A stretch of DNA of 14,686 nucleotides from Proteobacteria bacterium UBA6522 (GTDB lineage: Bacteria > Pseudomonadota > Gammaproteobacteria > Steroidobacterales > Rariloculaceae). The notes below the pieces were generated by a model. It searched no databases and was not told the origin of the DNA. It worked only from the letters and a program-made list of their open reading frames with translations. Of the stretch, positions 8,073 to 14,686 are shown one piece after another (position 1 is the stretch's first letter; each line of letters starts with the position of its first letter). Location of the stretch: the NCBI GenBank assembly GCA_002434915.1, contig DJLG01000096.1:1-14686 (forward strand), read 5' to 3'. A program made the position numbers and the translations under genes.

Positions 8073-8813
8073 ATGTGTCTAGTAGCATTTGCCTTTGGTG
8101 TTTCCAAAGATTACCCATTAATATTTGCAACTAACCGAGATGAGTTACACGCAAGGCCTACTTCAGGGGCCAAGTGGTGGGAAGATCATGAGCATATTCT
8201 CGGAGGGCGAGATCTCCTCGCTGGAGGCACATGGCTAGCGATAGACCAAATAGGCCGGCTAGCTGCGGTAACAAATATACCGTCAAATCAAGATGCCATA
8301 TTCGAAAAATCACGTGGGCACTTGGTTAGAGACTATCTCATAGGCCAGAGCCCTATCGATCAATTTATATCCACACTTGATGATGGTGGTGGATATGCGC
8401 CTTATAACTTACTGCTTTTTAATGGCTTTAATATGCATTATTCAAGTAATAAAGCACCTGAAAAATTACTGCCTCCAGGCACATATGCAATTAGCAATGC
8501 TCCAATGGGAACCCGTTGGCCAAAGATACATTATGCTGAATCCATTGTTAGATCTGCATTAACTAGTGCCACTCCAGAAAAGGATTTGTTTGAGATGCTT
8601 GAAAACCAAGACCCTCAAAGTCTTGAAGAAAATTCACTCGACTATGATGATCGCCAGTCACGTACCTTTATTAATAACAAGTTGTTTGGAACACGCTCTT
8701 CAACGGTTATAGTTATCTCAGGTGCAGGTGAGGTTAATTTTATTGAGCGTCTTTATGATTCGGATGGCAGACGCTTAGAAGAAAATAAACACAGGTTTAA
8801 TCTTGGCTCCTAA
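8073..8813 (+). CDS. NRDE family (TANGO2-like) protein
   Basis: A 246-residue member of the NRDE/TANGO2 family (formerly DUF833). It has the N-terminal MCLVAFAF with Cys2 in the position expected for an N-terminal-nucleophile-like fold, and the defining motif FATNRDELHARP. It also has WWEDHEHILGGRDLLAGGTWLAI, RLAAVTNI, the RG-H-LVRDYL segment and a C-terminal RSSTVIVIS. The biochemical role in bacteria is unsettled; the eukaryotic relative is tied to lipid and haem handling. The ATG start is preceded by only a weak GCGGA, ten bases away. Its last 17 bases overlap the end of the convergent esterase gene. Confidence 0.9.
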   Translation: MCLVAFAFGVSKDYPLIFATNRDELHARPTSGAKWWEDHEHILGGRDLLAGGTWLAIDQIGRLAAVTNIPSNQDAIFEKSRGHLVRDYLIGQSPIDQFISTLDDGGGYAPYNLLLFNGFNMHYSSNKAPEKLLPPGTYAISNAPMGTRWPKIHYAESIVRSALTSATPEKDLFEMLENQDPQSLEENSLDYDDRQSRTFINNKLFGTRSSTVIVISGAGEVNFIERLYDSDGRRLEENKHRFNLGS

Positions 8814-9477
8814 ACTGTTTTTCTAACCATTCTTTTATGTCGACTACCTCCTCTTGGCATATAGAATGTCCCATAGAGTAGGTACGCCAATCCACTTGGT
8901 AGCCTTCGGATTTCAAAATTTCTTTTGAGCTTTTGCCATAGGACTCTGGAACTGTAGGATCCATACTTCCATGAGCCATAAAAATTGGCGTTAACTTATT
9001 AGCATCTGTTTTCTCTGATGGAAATTTCTTTGCTACTGGCAAATAACCCGATAGCGCTATGATTCCCGCAAGTGACTTCATTTTTGTTAAGCCAGTGTAT
9101 AGCGCCATAGCGGCCCCTTGAGAAAACCCGACAAGAAATAACCGGGTTGAAGGTATACCTCGTTCAGCTTCTATTTCGATCAGTTGTAAAATTTCGGTAG
9201 AGCTTTTGCGAATACTATCCTCATCTTCTAATCCTCCGCGCTCAAGAGAAAAAATGTCATACCACGCCCTCATTGGGTAATTGCCATTGATAGTAACGGG
9301 TCGAATAGGAGCATGTGGAAAAATAAAACGAGCAGATTCAGGTAAATCAAGTTGTGGAATTATTGATTCAAAATCATGTCCATCTGCCCCTAAACCATGT
9401 AGCCATATTATGCTCCAAGATGGATCTATGCCGGTCTCTATTTCTAGGGTTTCAAGTTTAGTTGTACTCATTTTCAT
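8797..9477 (-). CDS. phospholipase/carboxylesterase family alpha/beta hydrolase
   Basis: Cytoplasmic serine esterase of the Abhydrolase_2 (carboxylesterase/acyl-protein thioesterase) family; 226 residues is typical. The oxyanion-loop motif is WLHGLGADGHDF (from residue 25), followed by FPHAPIRPVTINGNYPMRAWYD. The nucleophile Ser119 lies in GFSQG, the acid Asp173 in HGSMDPTVP, and His204 in SMGHS, giving an intact triad. I chose the ATG at 9477 (MKMSTT); a second ATG at 9471 is equally possible. An upstream TTG at 9513 would add 12 residues with no family similarity. No clear ribosome binding site is visible. The physiological substrate is unknown. It is transcribed away from argR and converges with the NRDE gene. 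Confidence 0.88.
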   Translation of the reverse strand: MKMSTTKLETLEIETGIDPSWSIIWLHGLGADGHDFESIIPQLDLPESARFIFPHAPIRPVTINGNYPMRAWYDIFSLERGGLEDEDSIRKSSTEILQLIEIEAERGIPSTRLFLVGFSQGAAMALYTGLTKMKSLAGIIALSGYLPVAKKFPSEKTDANKLTPIFMAHGSMDPTVPESYGKSSKEILKSEGYQVDWRTYSMGHSICQEEVVDIKEWLEKQFRSQD

Positions 9478-9528
9478 TAATAAAGTATGAATGATTATCC
9501 ATCTATATAACAAAAAAGCTTATTTTAT

Positions 9529-9557
9529 TTGCATTATTTGCGCATAATCAATATTAT
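9529..9557 (+). promoter_or_regulatory. probable argR operon promoter
   Basis: TTGCAT (9529-9534) and TATTAT (9552-9557) are separated by 17 bases, the ideal spacing, in the divergent gap before argR. The -10 matches the consensus at five of six positions and the -35 at three of six. The inverted repeat at 9538-9565 covers the spacer and -10, as expected for a repressed promoter. Confidence 0.5.
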
Positions 9558-9565
9558 ATGCGCAA
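9538..9565. promoter_or_regulatory. inverted repeat TTGCGCATA-10-TATGCGCAA, putative ArgR operator
   Basis: Two perfect 9-bp arms (9538-9546 and 9557-9565) flank ATCAATATTA, just upstream of argR and over the likely -10. ATTCA, a good ARG-box half site, follows at 9570-9574. Neither sequence is a full match to the enteric ARG box (TGAAT-4-ATTCA). Autorepression by ArgR is inferred from position and symmetry, not from a consensus match. Confidence 0.45.
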
Positions 9566-9585
9566 TTTTATTCATGTAAGAAACA

Positions 9586-10050
9586 ATGCCTGTAACTATC
9601 CAACAACAAGGTCGACGCCAATTGATTATGGAATTACTAGCGAATCACAGTATTCATAATCAGGCTGAATTGGTTCAATTACTTCGAGTTCAGGGCTATG
9701 ACGCGACTCAATCTAGCGTAAGTCGTGATCTTCGCGATCTAGGAGCAGTTAAGCTAAAAGGGGGGTACAGCTTACCCGAACGTCCAGATCAGGATAATGA
9801 ACACTCCTTAGGAATGGTTTCGGAGTTCGTGCGAGCCCTGAGATCAGCTGGGCCAAATCTAATCGTAATAAACACAGCTATTGGCGCGGCCAATCGAGTT
9901 GCACTTGTTTTGGATAGAGTTAGTTGGCCAGAAATTGTAGGTACAGTTTCTGGAGATGACACAATCTTTGTTGCAACGACGGGCATGGCAGCACAAAAAC
10001 GTCTTGTAGCTCGATTACAAGGCTCTATAAGCAGTACTGAACTGCAATGA
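9586..10050 (+). CDS. argR: arginine repressor
   Basis: Hexameric, arginine-responsive DNA-binding regulator of arginine biosynthesis. The 154 residues match the family length. The N-terminal winged helix includes ELVQLLRVQGYDATQSSVSRDLRDLGAVKL, with the recognition-helix motif SSVSRD at 43-48. The C-terminal oligomerisation and arginine-binding domain has NTAIGAANRVALVLD and GTVSGDDTIFVAT, whose Asp pair (124-125) binds arginine in known ArgR proteins. The ATG at 9586 has only a weak GTAAG upstream. It is the first gene of the operon, with argG starting 19 bases after its stop. It lies behind an inverted repeat that it may bind. Confidence 0.95.
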   Translation: MPVTIQQQGRRQLIMELLANHSIHNQAELVQLLRVQGYDATQSSVSRDLRDLGAVKLKGGYSLPERPDQDNEHSLGMVSEFVRALRSAGPNLIVINTAIGAANRVALVLDRVSWPEIVGTVSGDDTIFVATTGMAAQKRLVARLQGSISSTELQ

Positions 10051-10069
10051 AAAATATGAGTTCTAAATT

Positions 10070-11287
10070 ATGAAAAACAACAACTCACCAATAGTACTGG
10101 CGTTTTCTGGCGGACTAGATACATCCTTTTGTGTCCCATGGCTTATGGATACATATGAACGTCCAGTAGTCACTGCAACAATCAATACAGGCGGATTAAC
10201 AACTGCTGATGCAGACGCCCTATCGGAACGTGCTCATGCATTAGGAGCAAAAGAACATTTTCTAATAGATGCCCGAGAAGAGTTCTTTAACGAAGTTTTA
10301 AAATTCCTAATTATTGGGAACGTCCGACGCGGTCAGCTTTACCCACTGTGTGTTGGTTCTGAAAGGGGAATCCAAGCAAAATGTTTAGCTAATCTTGCTA
10401 GCAAAATTAACTCATGTACCGTAGCTCATGGTTGTACGGCAGCAGGGAACGACCAGGTTCGATTCGAGATAGTATTAAAAGCATTAGCGCCTCAACTCGA
10501 AGTGATAGCCCCTGTCCGAGATCATTCTTGGGCTAGGGCAGATCAAGTAGAGTACCTCGGCAGCCGTGGGCTACCTTTGCCTTCTGCTGGATCCTCATAT
10601 TCAATTAATCGTGGGCTATGGGGTGTGACTATAGGCGGTGCTGAAACTCTAACTTCTGAGCAAAGCATCCCAGAATCTGAATGGATCTTGAGTGCTGGTG
10701 CACTAGATAAGCCTCCAGCACGAGAGGAGTTATCAATAGAATTCTCGCAAGGAGTCCCGGTTAGTCTAAACGGACAGGCATTTCCACCAGTAACCCTCAT
10801 AGAGAAACTGGAAACTATTGGCTCAAAGTTTGGAATTGGGCGTGGAATTCATCTTGGAGATACCATACTAGGAACTAAGGGACGTGTTGCTTTCGAGGCA
10901 CCTGCAGCAGAAATTCTTCTAACCTGTCATCGAGAGCTAGAAAAACTGACTCTCTCAGGACTTCAACAACGCATTAAAGATCAAGTAAGTCAGTCTTACG
11001 GTGATTTTGTTCACGAGGGTAAGCAACTTGATCCAGTCTGTCGTGATATCGAGGCTTTACTTGAATCTTCACAAACCCATGTAAATGGGATTGCTCACTG
11101 TCTCTTGGGACCAGGGCATGTCTTTGTAAGTGGAGTGAAGTCTCCTCACTCACTTATGTCCGCGAGCAAGGGTCAATATGGTGAATCTGCGGGTGAGTGG
11201 ACAGCAGAGGATGCTGTAGGATTTTCTCGAATATTAGCAATACCCGGGATGCTGCATAATCGGTCTAAAGAGAACGGGGGAGATTAA
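10070..11287 (+). CDS. argG: argininosuccinate synthase, divergent Bacteroidetes/xanthomonad type
   Basis: Joins citrulline and aspartate with ATP to form argininosuccinate, the penultimate step of arginine synthesis. The N-type ATP pyrophosphatase motif is AFSGGLDTS (residues 11-19). Further family segments are NTGG, YPLCVGSER, VAHGCTAAGNDQVRFE, APVRD, YSINRGLWG and GGAETLTS. These resemble the short, divergent ArgG of Bacteroidetes and xanthomonads more than enterobacterial or common bacterial ArgG; this comparison is from memory, without an alignment. Those groups make arginine through N-acylated ornithine and citrulline, so the subtype fits the partial carbamoyltransferase at the end of the operon. 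The stop lies three bases from the next ATG, and the GGGGGAG at 11276-11282 inside argG is that gene's ribosome binding site. Confidence 0.9.
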   Translation: MKNNNSPIVLAFSGGLDTSFCVPWLMDTYERPVVTATINTGGLTTADADALSERAHALGAKEHFLIDAREEFFNEVLKFLIIGNVRRGQLYPLCVGSERGIQAKCLANLASKINSCTVAHGCTAAGNDQVRFEIVLKALAPQLEVIAPVRDHSWARADQVEYLGSRGLPLPSAGSSYSINRGLWGVTIGGAETLTSEQSIPESEWILSAGALDKPPAREELSIEFSQGVPVSLNGQAFPPVTLIEKLETIGSKFGIGRGIHLGDTILGTKGRVAFEAPAAEILLTCHRELEKLTLSGLQQRIKDQVSQSYGDFVHEGKQLDPVCRDIEALLESSQTHVNGIAHCLLGPGHVFVSGVKSPHSLMSASKGQYGESAGEWTAEDAVGFSRILAIPGMLHNRSKENGGD

Positions 11288-11289
11288 TC

Positions 11290-12363
11290 ATGCGTCCCTT
11301 TATCGTAGATAAAATTGCATCGGTAGCAATTGGCACAGAAATTGGTCGAGAAATTCGAACTAGCGCTGAAATTCCCTGTGAAGAAGGTGTACTAGTAGCA
11401 GTTGAAGTCTTAAATAATAAGTCACGCTATAACACCTTAGAGCTGACAAGCGGCCGTATGGCTCAGGTGAAACGAGGAGACATAATTGTTGGGGCTCTCG
11501 GACACCGTAAGGCCCTTTTTGGATACTCCGGACATTTACCAGAAAAACTCTCTCCAGGCGATCTTGTGCAATTACTAAACCTAGGCGGTGTATTAGGAGT
11601 TTGCGATTCTGTAAATCCGAATCAAGGGAAACCTTTCGACTGCCGAGTGCTAGGTGTTGTGCTTGACTTTCCCTATCTTGGCGAACGAATTGGAGTACCG
11701 GCACGAGTAAATAATGTTCCTATTAAAGATCTATCACCCCTGAATCTAGCCGATACTCCTATAGTAGCTTTTGCCGGAACCTGTATGGATTCTGGAAAAA
11801 CGGCTGCAGCATGTGCTGTGATCAGCCGCTTTTCGCAACGAGGACTAACCGTTGATGCATTTAAATCAACGGGAGTTGCTCTGCAACGTGACATTCTTGC
11901 CATGGAGGATGCAGGTGCTCGTAATACAAGAATTTTTACTGATCATGGTGTTGTTTGTACAACATCCGATAATGCACCAGAGTTGACTCGCAAACTTATG
12001 GTTGGACTTGCTTCTGAAAAACCGGATGTGATTGTATTTGAGCTTGGGGATGGAATGCTTGGTGCCTATGGAGTTGAGGCGATCCTGCTAGATCCAGAAA
12101 TAAATAAGGCTCTAAGTGGTGTAGTGCTGTGTGCTAACGACCCAGTGGGTGCTTGGGGTGGAGTCAAGCTTCTTCGAGAAGAGTTTAATATCGAGCCGAT
12201 TGCTGTAACTGGCCCAGCCACTGATAACTTGGTTGGAATTGAAATTATCGAACGACGTATCAAGGTTCGTGCGGCGAATGCCCTTACACATGGTGCTGAC
12301 TTGGGTGACTTGATACAAGATCAGATAGGGCTTGCCACAAAACAAGTTGAGGTTTCTCCATGA
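11290..12363 (+). CDS. unnamed P-loop (BioD/DUF1611-like) protein in the arginine operon
   Basis: I do not recognise a characterised family. The 357 residues fall into two parts. Residues 1-150 look beta-rich, with RGDIIVGALGHRKALFGYSG (62-81) and LLNLGGVLGVCDS (95-107). Residues 155-335 form a P-loop domain. Its Walker A is GTCMDSGKT (163-171), the five-spacer form seen in BioD and DUF1611 proteins. It is followed by FKSTGVALQRD (191-201), a Walker-B-like DVIVFELGDGMLGAYG (246-261) and VVLCANDPVGAWGG (278-291). The ATG has a strong GGGGGAG seven bases upstream, and the stop overlaps the argC start as ATGA. This tight coupling points to a role in arginine synthesis: perhaps an acyltransferase, a ligase, or a kinase-like or regulatory step. 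No membrane segment or signal peptide is seen. Confidence 0.8.
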   Translation: MRPFIVDKIASVAIGTEIGREIRTSAEIPCEEGVLVAVEVLNNKSRYNTLELTSGRMAQVKRGDIIVGALGHRKALFGYSGHLPEKLSPGDLVQLLNLGGVLGVCDSVNPNQGKPFDCRVLGVVLDFPYLGERIGVPARVNNVPIKDLSPLNLADTPIVAFAGTCMDSGKTAAACAVISRFSQRGLTVDAFKSTGVALQRDILAMEDAGARNTRIFTDHGVVCTTSDNAPELTRKLMVGLASEKPDVIVFELGDGMLGAYGVEAILLDPEINKALSGVVLCANDPVGAWGGVKLLREEFNIEPIAVTGPATDNLVGIEIIERRIKVRAANALTHGADLGDLIQDQIGLATKQVEVSP

Positions 12364-13421
12364 ATGAAACACTACCTGTAATTTTATTGGGCGGTTCAGG
12401 CTATGTTGCGGGCGAGCTTCTGCGACTGATTGCTTTACACCCCCGACTTGAATTGGCACATGTAATCTCCAGTAGCCGACAGGATGAGCCTATTGCAGAC
12501 GCCTTCGGACACCTAGCTGCTGTTTATCCAACAAAAAAATTTACCTCAATAAAACAGTGCACCGAAAGGTTAGGAGAATTTCCTCATTGGATAACTATTT
12601 CGGCCGCTCCCCATGGGGCATCAGCTGGCTTGATAGATCAATTTCTGCAAAACGCGGAGAAAACCAAAGTGCGCATGACCGTAGTTGATGCGTCTGCGGA
12701 CTTCCGGCACCCATCTTCAGAACGTTTTATGGAGATTTATGGACAAGCGCATTCAGCTCCCCACCGACTCGATTCTTTCAGCTGCGCAGTACCAGAACAC
12801 TTGGAGGTTCTTAATACGCCCCATGCTGTTCAGCCTGGCTGTTTTGCCACATCAATGCTTTTAGCCATTGTTCCACTGATTAAGTTGGGGCTCGTTGAAC
12901 CAGAGTTTTTTGTCAGTGCAATAACAGGCAGTACAGGAGCGGGACGTGTTCCAAGGGATACAACACACCACCCAATGCGCCAAAGCAATTTATTTGCCTA
13001 CCAGGCTCTACAACATCGACATGACCCTGAGGTCTGTGACATTGTGCATGCTTGCACCGGAAGTGATATTAAATTGCACTTCGTTCCCCAGTCTGGTCCC
13101 TTTTCGCGTGGAATACACGCGACGGTATTTGCGCGATGTGCTGGAAAATCTGACCAAGAATTGATTGCTACACAACTAGCAGGGTTTTATCAAAACTCTG
13201 ACTTCGTAAACATTGTGTCTATGCCCCCCAAACTCAAAGATATTGTGGGCACTAATAATGCCGCCTTAAGCATCAATGTCGATAAAGGTGCGGTAGCTGT
13301 CTGCTGCGTAATTGATAATCTTGTTAAAGGGGCAGCCGGTGGTGCAATTCAGTGGGTAAACCGACTAGCTGGCTGGCCAGACTCTGAGGGTCTTATTATT
13401 GCTCCAGCAGGATGGGTGTGA
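12360..13421 (+). CDS. argC: N-acetyl-gamma-glutamyl-phosphate reductase
   Basis: NADPH-dependent reductase converting N-acyl-gamma-glutamyl phosphate to the semialdehyde, the third step of arginine synthesis. The dinucleotide motif GGSGYVAGE lies at residues 11-19. The catalytic Cys161 is in HAVQPGCFATS. GSTGAGR (190-196) and the QHRHDPEV segment (about 218-225) supply the active-site loop and histidine region. The C-terminal NLVKGAAGGAIQWVNRLAG is the family signature (usually KGAxGQAVQN). The 353 residues are close to the usual length. GAGGT at 12349-12353 lies seven bases before the ATG, inside the preceding gene, and the start overlaps that gene's stop by four bases. The acyl group could be acetyl or succinyl. 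Confidence 0.92.
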   Translation: MNETLPVILLGGSGYVAGELLRLIALHPRLELAHVISSSRQDEPIADAFGHLAAVYPTKKFTSIKQCTERLGEFPHWITISAAPHGASAGLIDQFLQNAEKTKVRMTVVDASADFRHPSSERFMEIYGQAHSAPHRLDSFSCAVPEHLEVLNTPHAVQPGCFATSMLLAIVPLIKLGLVEPEFFVSAITGSTGAGRVPRDTTHHPMRQSNLFAYQALQHRHDPEVCDIVHACTGSDIKLHFVPQSGPFSRGIHATVFARCAGKSDQELIATQLAGFYQNSDFVNIVSMPPKLKDIVGTNNAALSINVDKGAVAVCCVIDNLVKGAAGGAIQWVNRLAGWPDSEGLIIAPAGWV

Positions 13422-14581
13422 TGACAATTCCACAAACAGCCAATCTGACCGAGGTTTATCCTCTAGTGCCCTTCCAACCAATAACCGGTCAGGGCGTTTT
13501 TCTCCGAGATGCTCAAGGGCGTGAAGTGTTGGACCTCTATGGAGGTCATGCTGTTGCATCTTTGGGTTACGGTCACCCACGCCTTACATCAGCAATCAAA
13601 AAACAGGCAGAAAAACTGTTATTTCAAAGCAACCTTGTTGCAATGAATATCCGCGACGAGGCTGCAGAAAAGCTGGCGGATTTTGCACCTGATGAACTGT
13701 CACGGGTTTTTTTCGTCAATAGCGGTTCAGAAGCGAATGAGAACGCTTTAAGGATCGCACTCCAGTCTACTGGACGTTCCAAGATCATAGCCGTGGAACA
13801 TGCGTTTCACGGACGCACAGGTGCAGCAGCAGCAGTTACTTGGGGTGCTAAAAAAAGCTGGTATGGTTTTCCACATACCCCTTTTGATGTCACATTCGTA
13901 CCGCGGAATGATGTAGCAGCATTGCGTGAGGCAGTTGACAATAATACTGCGGGAATAATCATCGAACCGGTACAAGGAGTTGCAGGCGCCTTTGATTTTT
14001 CCAAAGAATTTTTAGTCGCTGCACGTGAATCATGCAACCAAAACAGCGCTATGCTAATTCTAGACGAGGTTCAGACTGGTGTGGGCCGTTTAGGGACACC
14101 ATTTGGGGCAGATCTTTTTGGGGTAACACCTGATTTACTGACTACCGCTAAAGCATTGGGTGGCGGTGTCCCTTGTGCAGCAATACTTATGACTGATAGC
14201 TTAGCTAAAGACCTTGGACCTGGGGCCTTGGGCTCAACATTTGGTGGAGCGCCACTCGCCTGCGCAGCAATCAAAACTGTGCTTGAAATAATTGAGGAGG
14301 AAAATCTTTTAGCTAATATAAAAAAAATAGGGGATTTAATCCGTAACAAATGTGTTTTCGGACCAATCTTAGAAGTACAGGGTGCTGGCTTCTTAATTGG
14401 TCTAAAAACCAAACCACGAGCAGCCCATGTTAGGGATGCCTTGCTTCGCTGCGGAATCCTTACAGGAACAAGTTCAGACCCACATGTATTGCGCTTGTTG
14501 CCTCCATTTATTCTCGAAGAGCAGCATGTAAACCTGCTCTTGCAAGCTCTAGAGGAGTTTAAAAGTGAAACGCTTCAATGA
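13421..14581 (+). CDS. argD: acylornithine aminotransferase
   Basis: PLP-dependent class III aminotransferase converting N-acylglutamate semialdehyde to N-acylornithine with glutamate as amino donor. Motifs are DLYGGHAVASLGYGHP, VNSGSEANENALR (phosphate-binding GSEA at 102-105), HAFHGRTGAA, IEPVQGVAG, LILDEVQTGVGR (Asp215 for the pyridine nitrogen), TTAKALGGG (Schiff-base Lys244) and GSTFGG. I prefer the ATG at 13421, which overlaps the argC stop as TGATG and has AGGA eight bases upstream. The in-frame ATG at 13412 lies inside argC and has no such site. The 386 residues are typical. Its end overlaps the next gene by 17 bases. Confidence 0.93.
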   Translation: MTIPQTANLTEVYPLVPFQPITGQGVFLRDAQGREVLDLYGGHAVASLGYGHPRLTSAIKKQAEKLLFQSNLVAMNIRDEAAEKLADFAPDELSRVFFVNSGSEANENALRIALQSTGRSKIIAVEHAFHGRTGAAAAVTWGAKKSWYGFPHTPFDVTFVPRNDVAALREAVDNNTAGIIIEPVQGVAGAFDFSKEFLVAARESCNQNSAMLILDEVQTGVGRLGTPFGADLFGVTPDLLTTAKALGGGVPCAAILMTDSLAKDLGPGALGSTFGGAPLACAAIKTVLEIIEEENLLANIKKIGDLIRNKCVFGPILEVQGAGFLIGLKTKPRAAHVRDALLRCGILTGTSSDPHVLRLLPPFILEEQHVNLLLQALEEFKSETLQ

Positions 14582-14686
14582 TCTAACTGACTTTTCCACG
14601 CAGGAAATCAACTCTCTACTCAAACTAGCTAGCCGACTTGAGCAGAAACCAGAACCTCGTGCCTTAGAAGGAAAGGTTCTCTCCTT
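14565..14686 (+). CDS. probable N-acylornithine carbamoyltransferase, cut off at the right edge
   Basis: Only the first 40 or so codons are present. A GTG start at 14565 has an excellent GGAG seven bases upstream and overlaps the end of argD by 17 bases. The frame stays open to the window edge and begins KRFNDLTDFSTQEINSLLKL, followed by LEGKVLS. This is the usual N-terminal pattern of the carbamoyltransferase superfamily (short strand, helix, then the GK segment). The opening most resembles the N-acetyl- or N-succinylornithine transcarbamylases (argF') of xanthomonads and Bacteroidetes, which fits the ArgG subtype. The substrate cannot be decided without the missing active-site loops. Confidence 0.7.
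   Translation, partial: MKRFNDLTDFSTQEINSLLKLASRLEQKPEPRALEGKVLS

Noticed and set aside
9511..9513. TTG as the start of the esterase gene
   Set aside because: It adds 12 residues with no family similarity, and it sits in the AT-rich divergent region before argR. The ATG at 9477 or 9471 fits the family length.
9559..9576. Canonical ARG box ahead of argR
   Set aside because: Only the right half (ATTCA) matches. The left half agrees at two of five positions, so it is reported only as part of a possible variant operator.
11360..12459. Long antisense open frames opposite the P-loop gene and argC
   Set aside because: They are composition shadows of the plus-strand genes, with no ribosome binding sites and no recognisable protein features.
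13412..13414. ATG as the start of argD
   Set aside because: The ATG at 13421 has a well-placed AGGA and overlaps the argC stop. The earlier ATG lies inside that Shine-Dalgarno region.

Overview
The window looks like chromosomal DNA from a moderately AT-rich proteobacterium, most likely a gammaproteobacterium. It carries a full-length FadE-type acyl-CoA dehydrogenase, a beta/gamma-type malate dehydrogenase, a GspA/GspB pair and a YadG/YadH-like ABC exporter, all at home in that group. The species cannot be named from the sequence. Nearly all the DNA is coding. I saw no tRNA, rRNA, CRISPR array, insertion sequence or phage gene, and no gene-free stretch longer than 300 bases.

Layout. Bases 1-968 hold malate dehydrogenase (start cut off), followed by fadE (998-3484), a DUF4399 lipoprotein (3619-4116) and a gspA-gspB pair (4180-5920), all on the plus strand. 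On the minus strand, 6035-7853 encode an ABC-2 permease and its ATPase. The ATPase appears to start at a non-standard CTG codon. An NRDE/TANGO2-family gene (8073-8813, plus) converges with, and slightly overlaps, a carboxylesterase gene (minus, to 9477). From 9586 to the right edge runs a tight plus-strand arginine operon: argR, argG, an unnamed P-loop protein, argC, argD, and the first 40 codons of an ornithine-type carbamoyltransferase.

The arginine operon is the most interesting part. ArgG is the divergent form I associate with Bacteroidetes and xanthomonads. Those organisms carbamoylate N-acylated ornithine (acetyl or succinyl) instead of free ornithine. The start of the last gene also resembles those N-acylornithine carbamoyltransferases. 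Between argG and argC lies a 357-residue protein I cannot name. It has a new-looking N-terminal region and a BioD/DUF1611-like P-loop domain, and it is coupled to argC by an ATGA overlap. It is probably an uncharacterised part of arginine biosynthesis or its control. One testable idea is that it makes N-acylglutamate, replacing ArgA or ArgJ. An inverted repeat overlapping a plausible promoter ahead of argR suggests autoregulation.

The remaining genes are housekeeping: TCA cycle, fatty-acid beta-oxidation, type II secretion assembly and an ABC exporter of unknown substrate. Smaller points of interest are an 18-bp perfect palindrome and a second inverted repeat between fadE and the lipoprotein gene.
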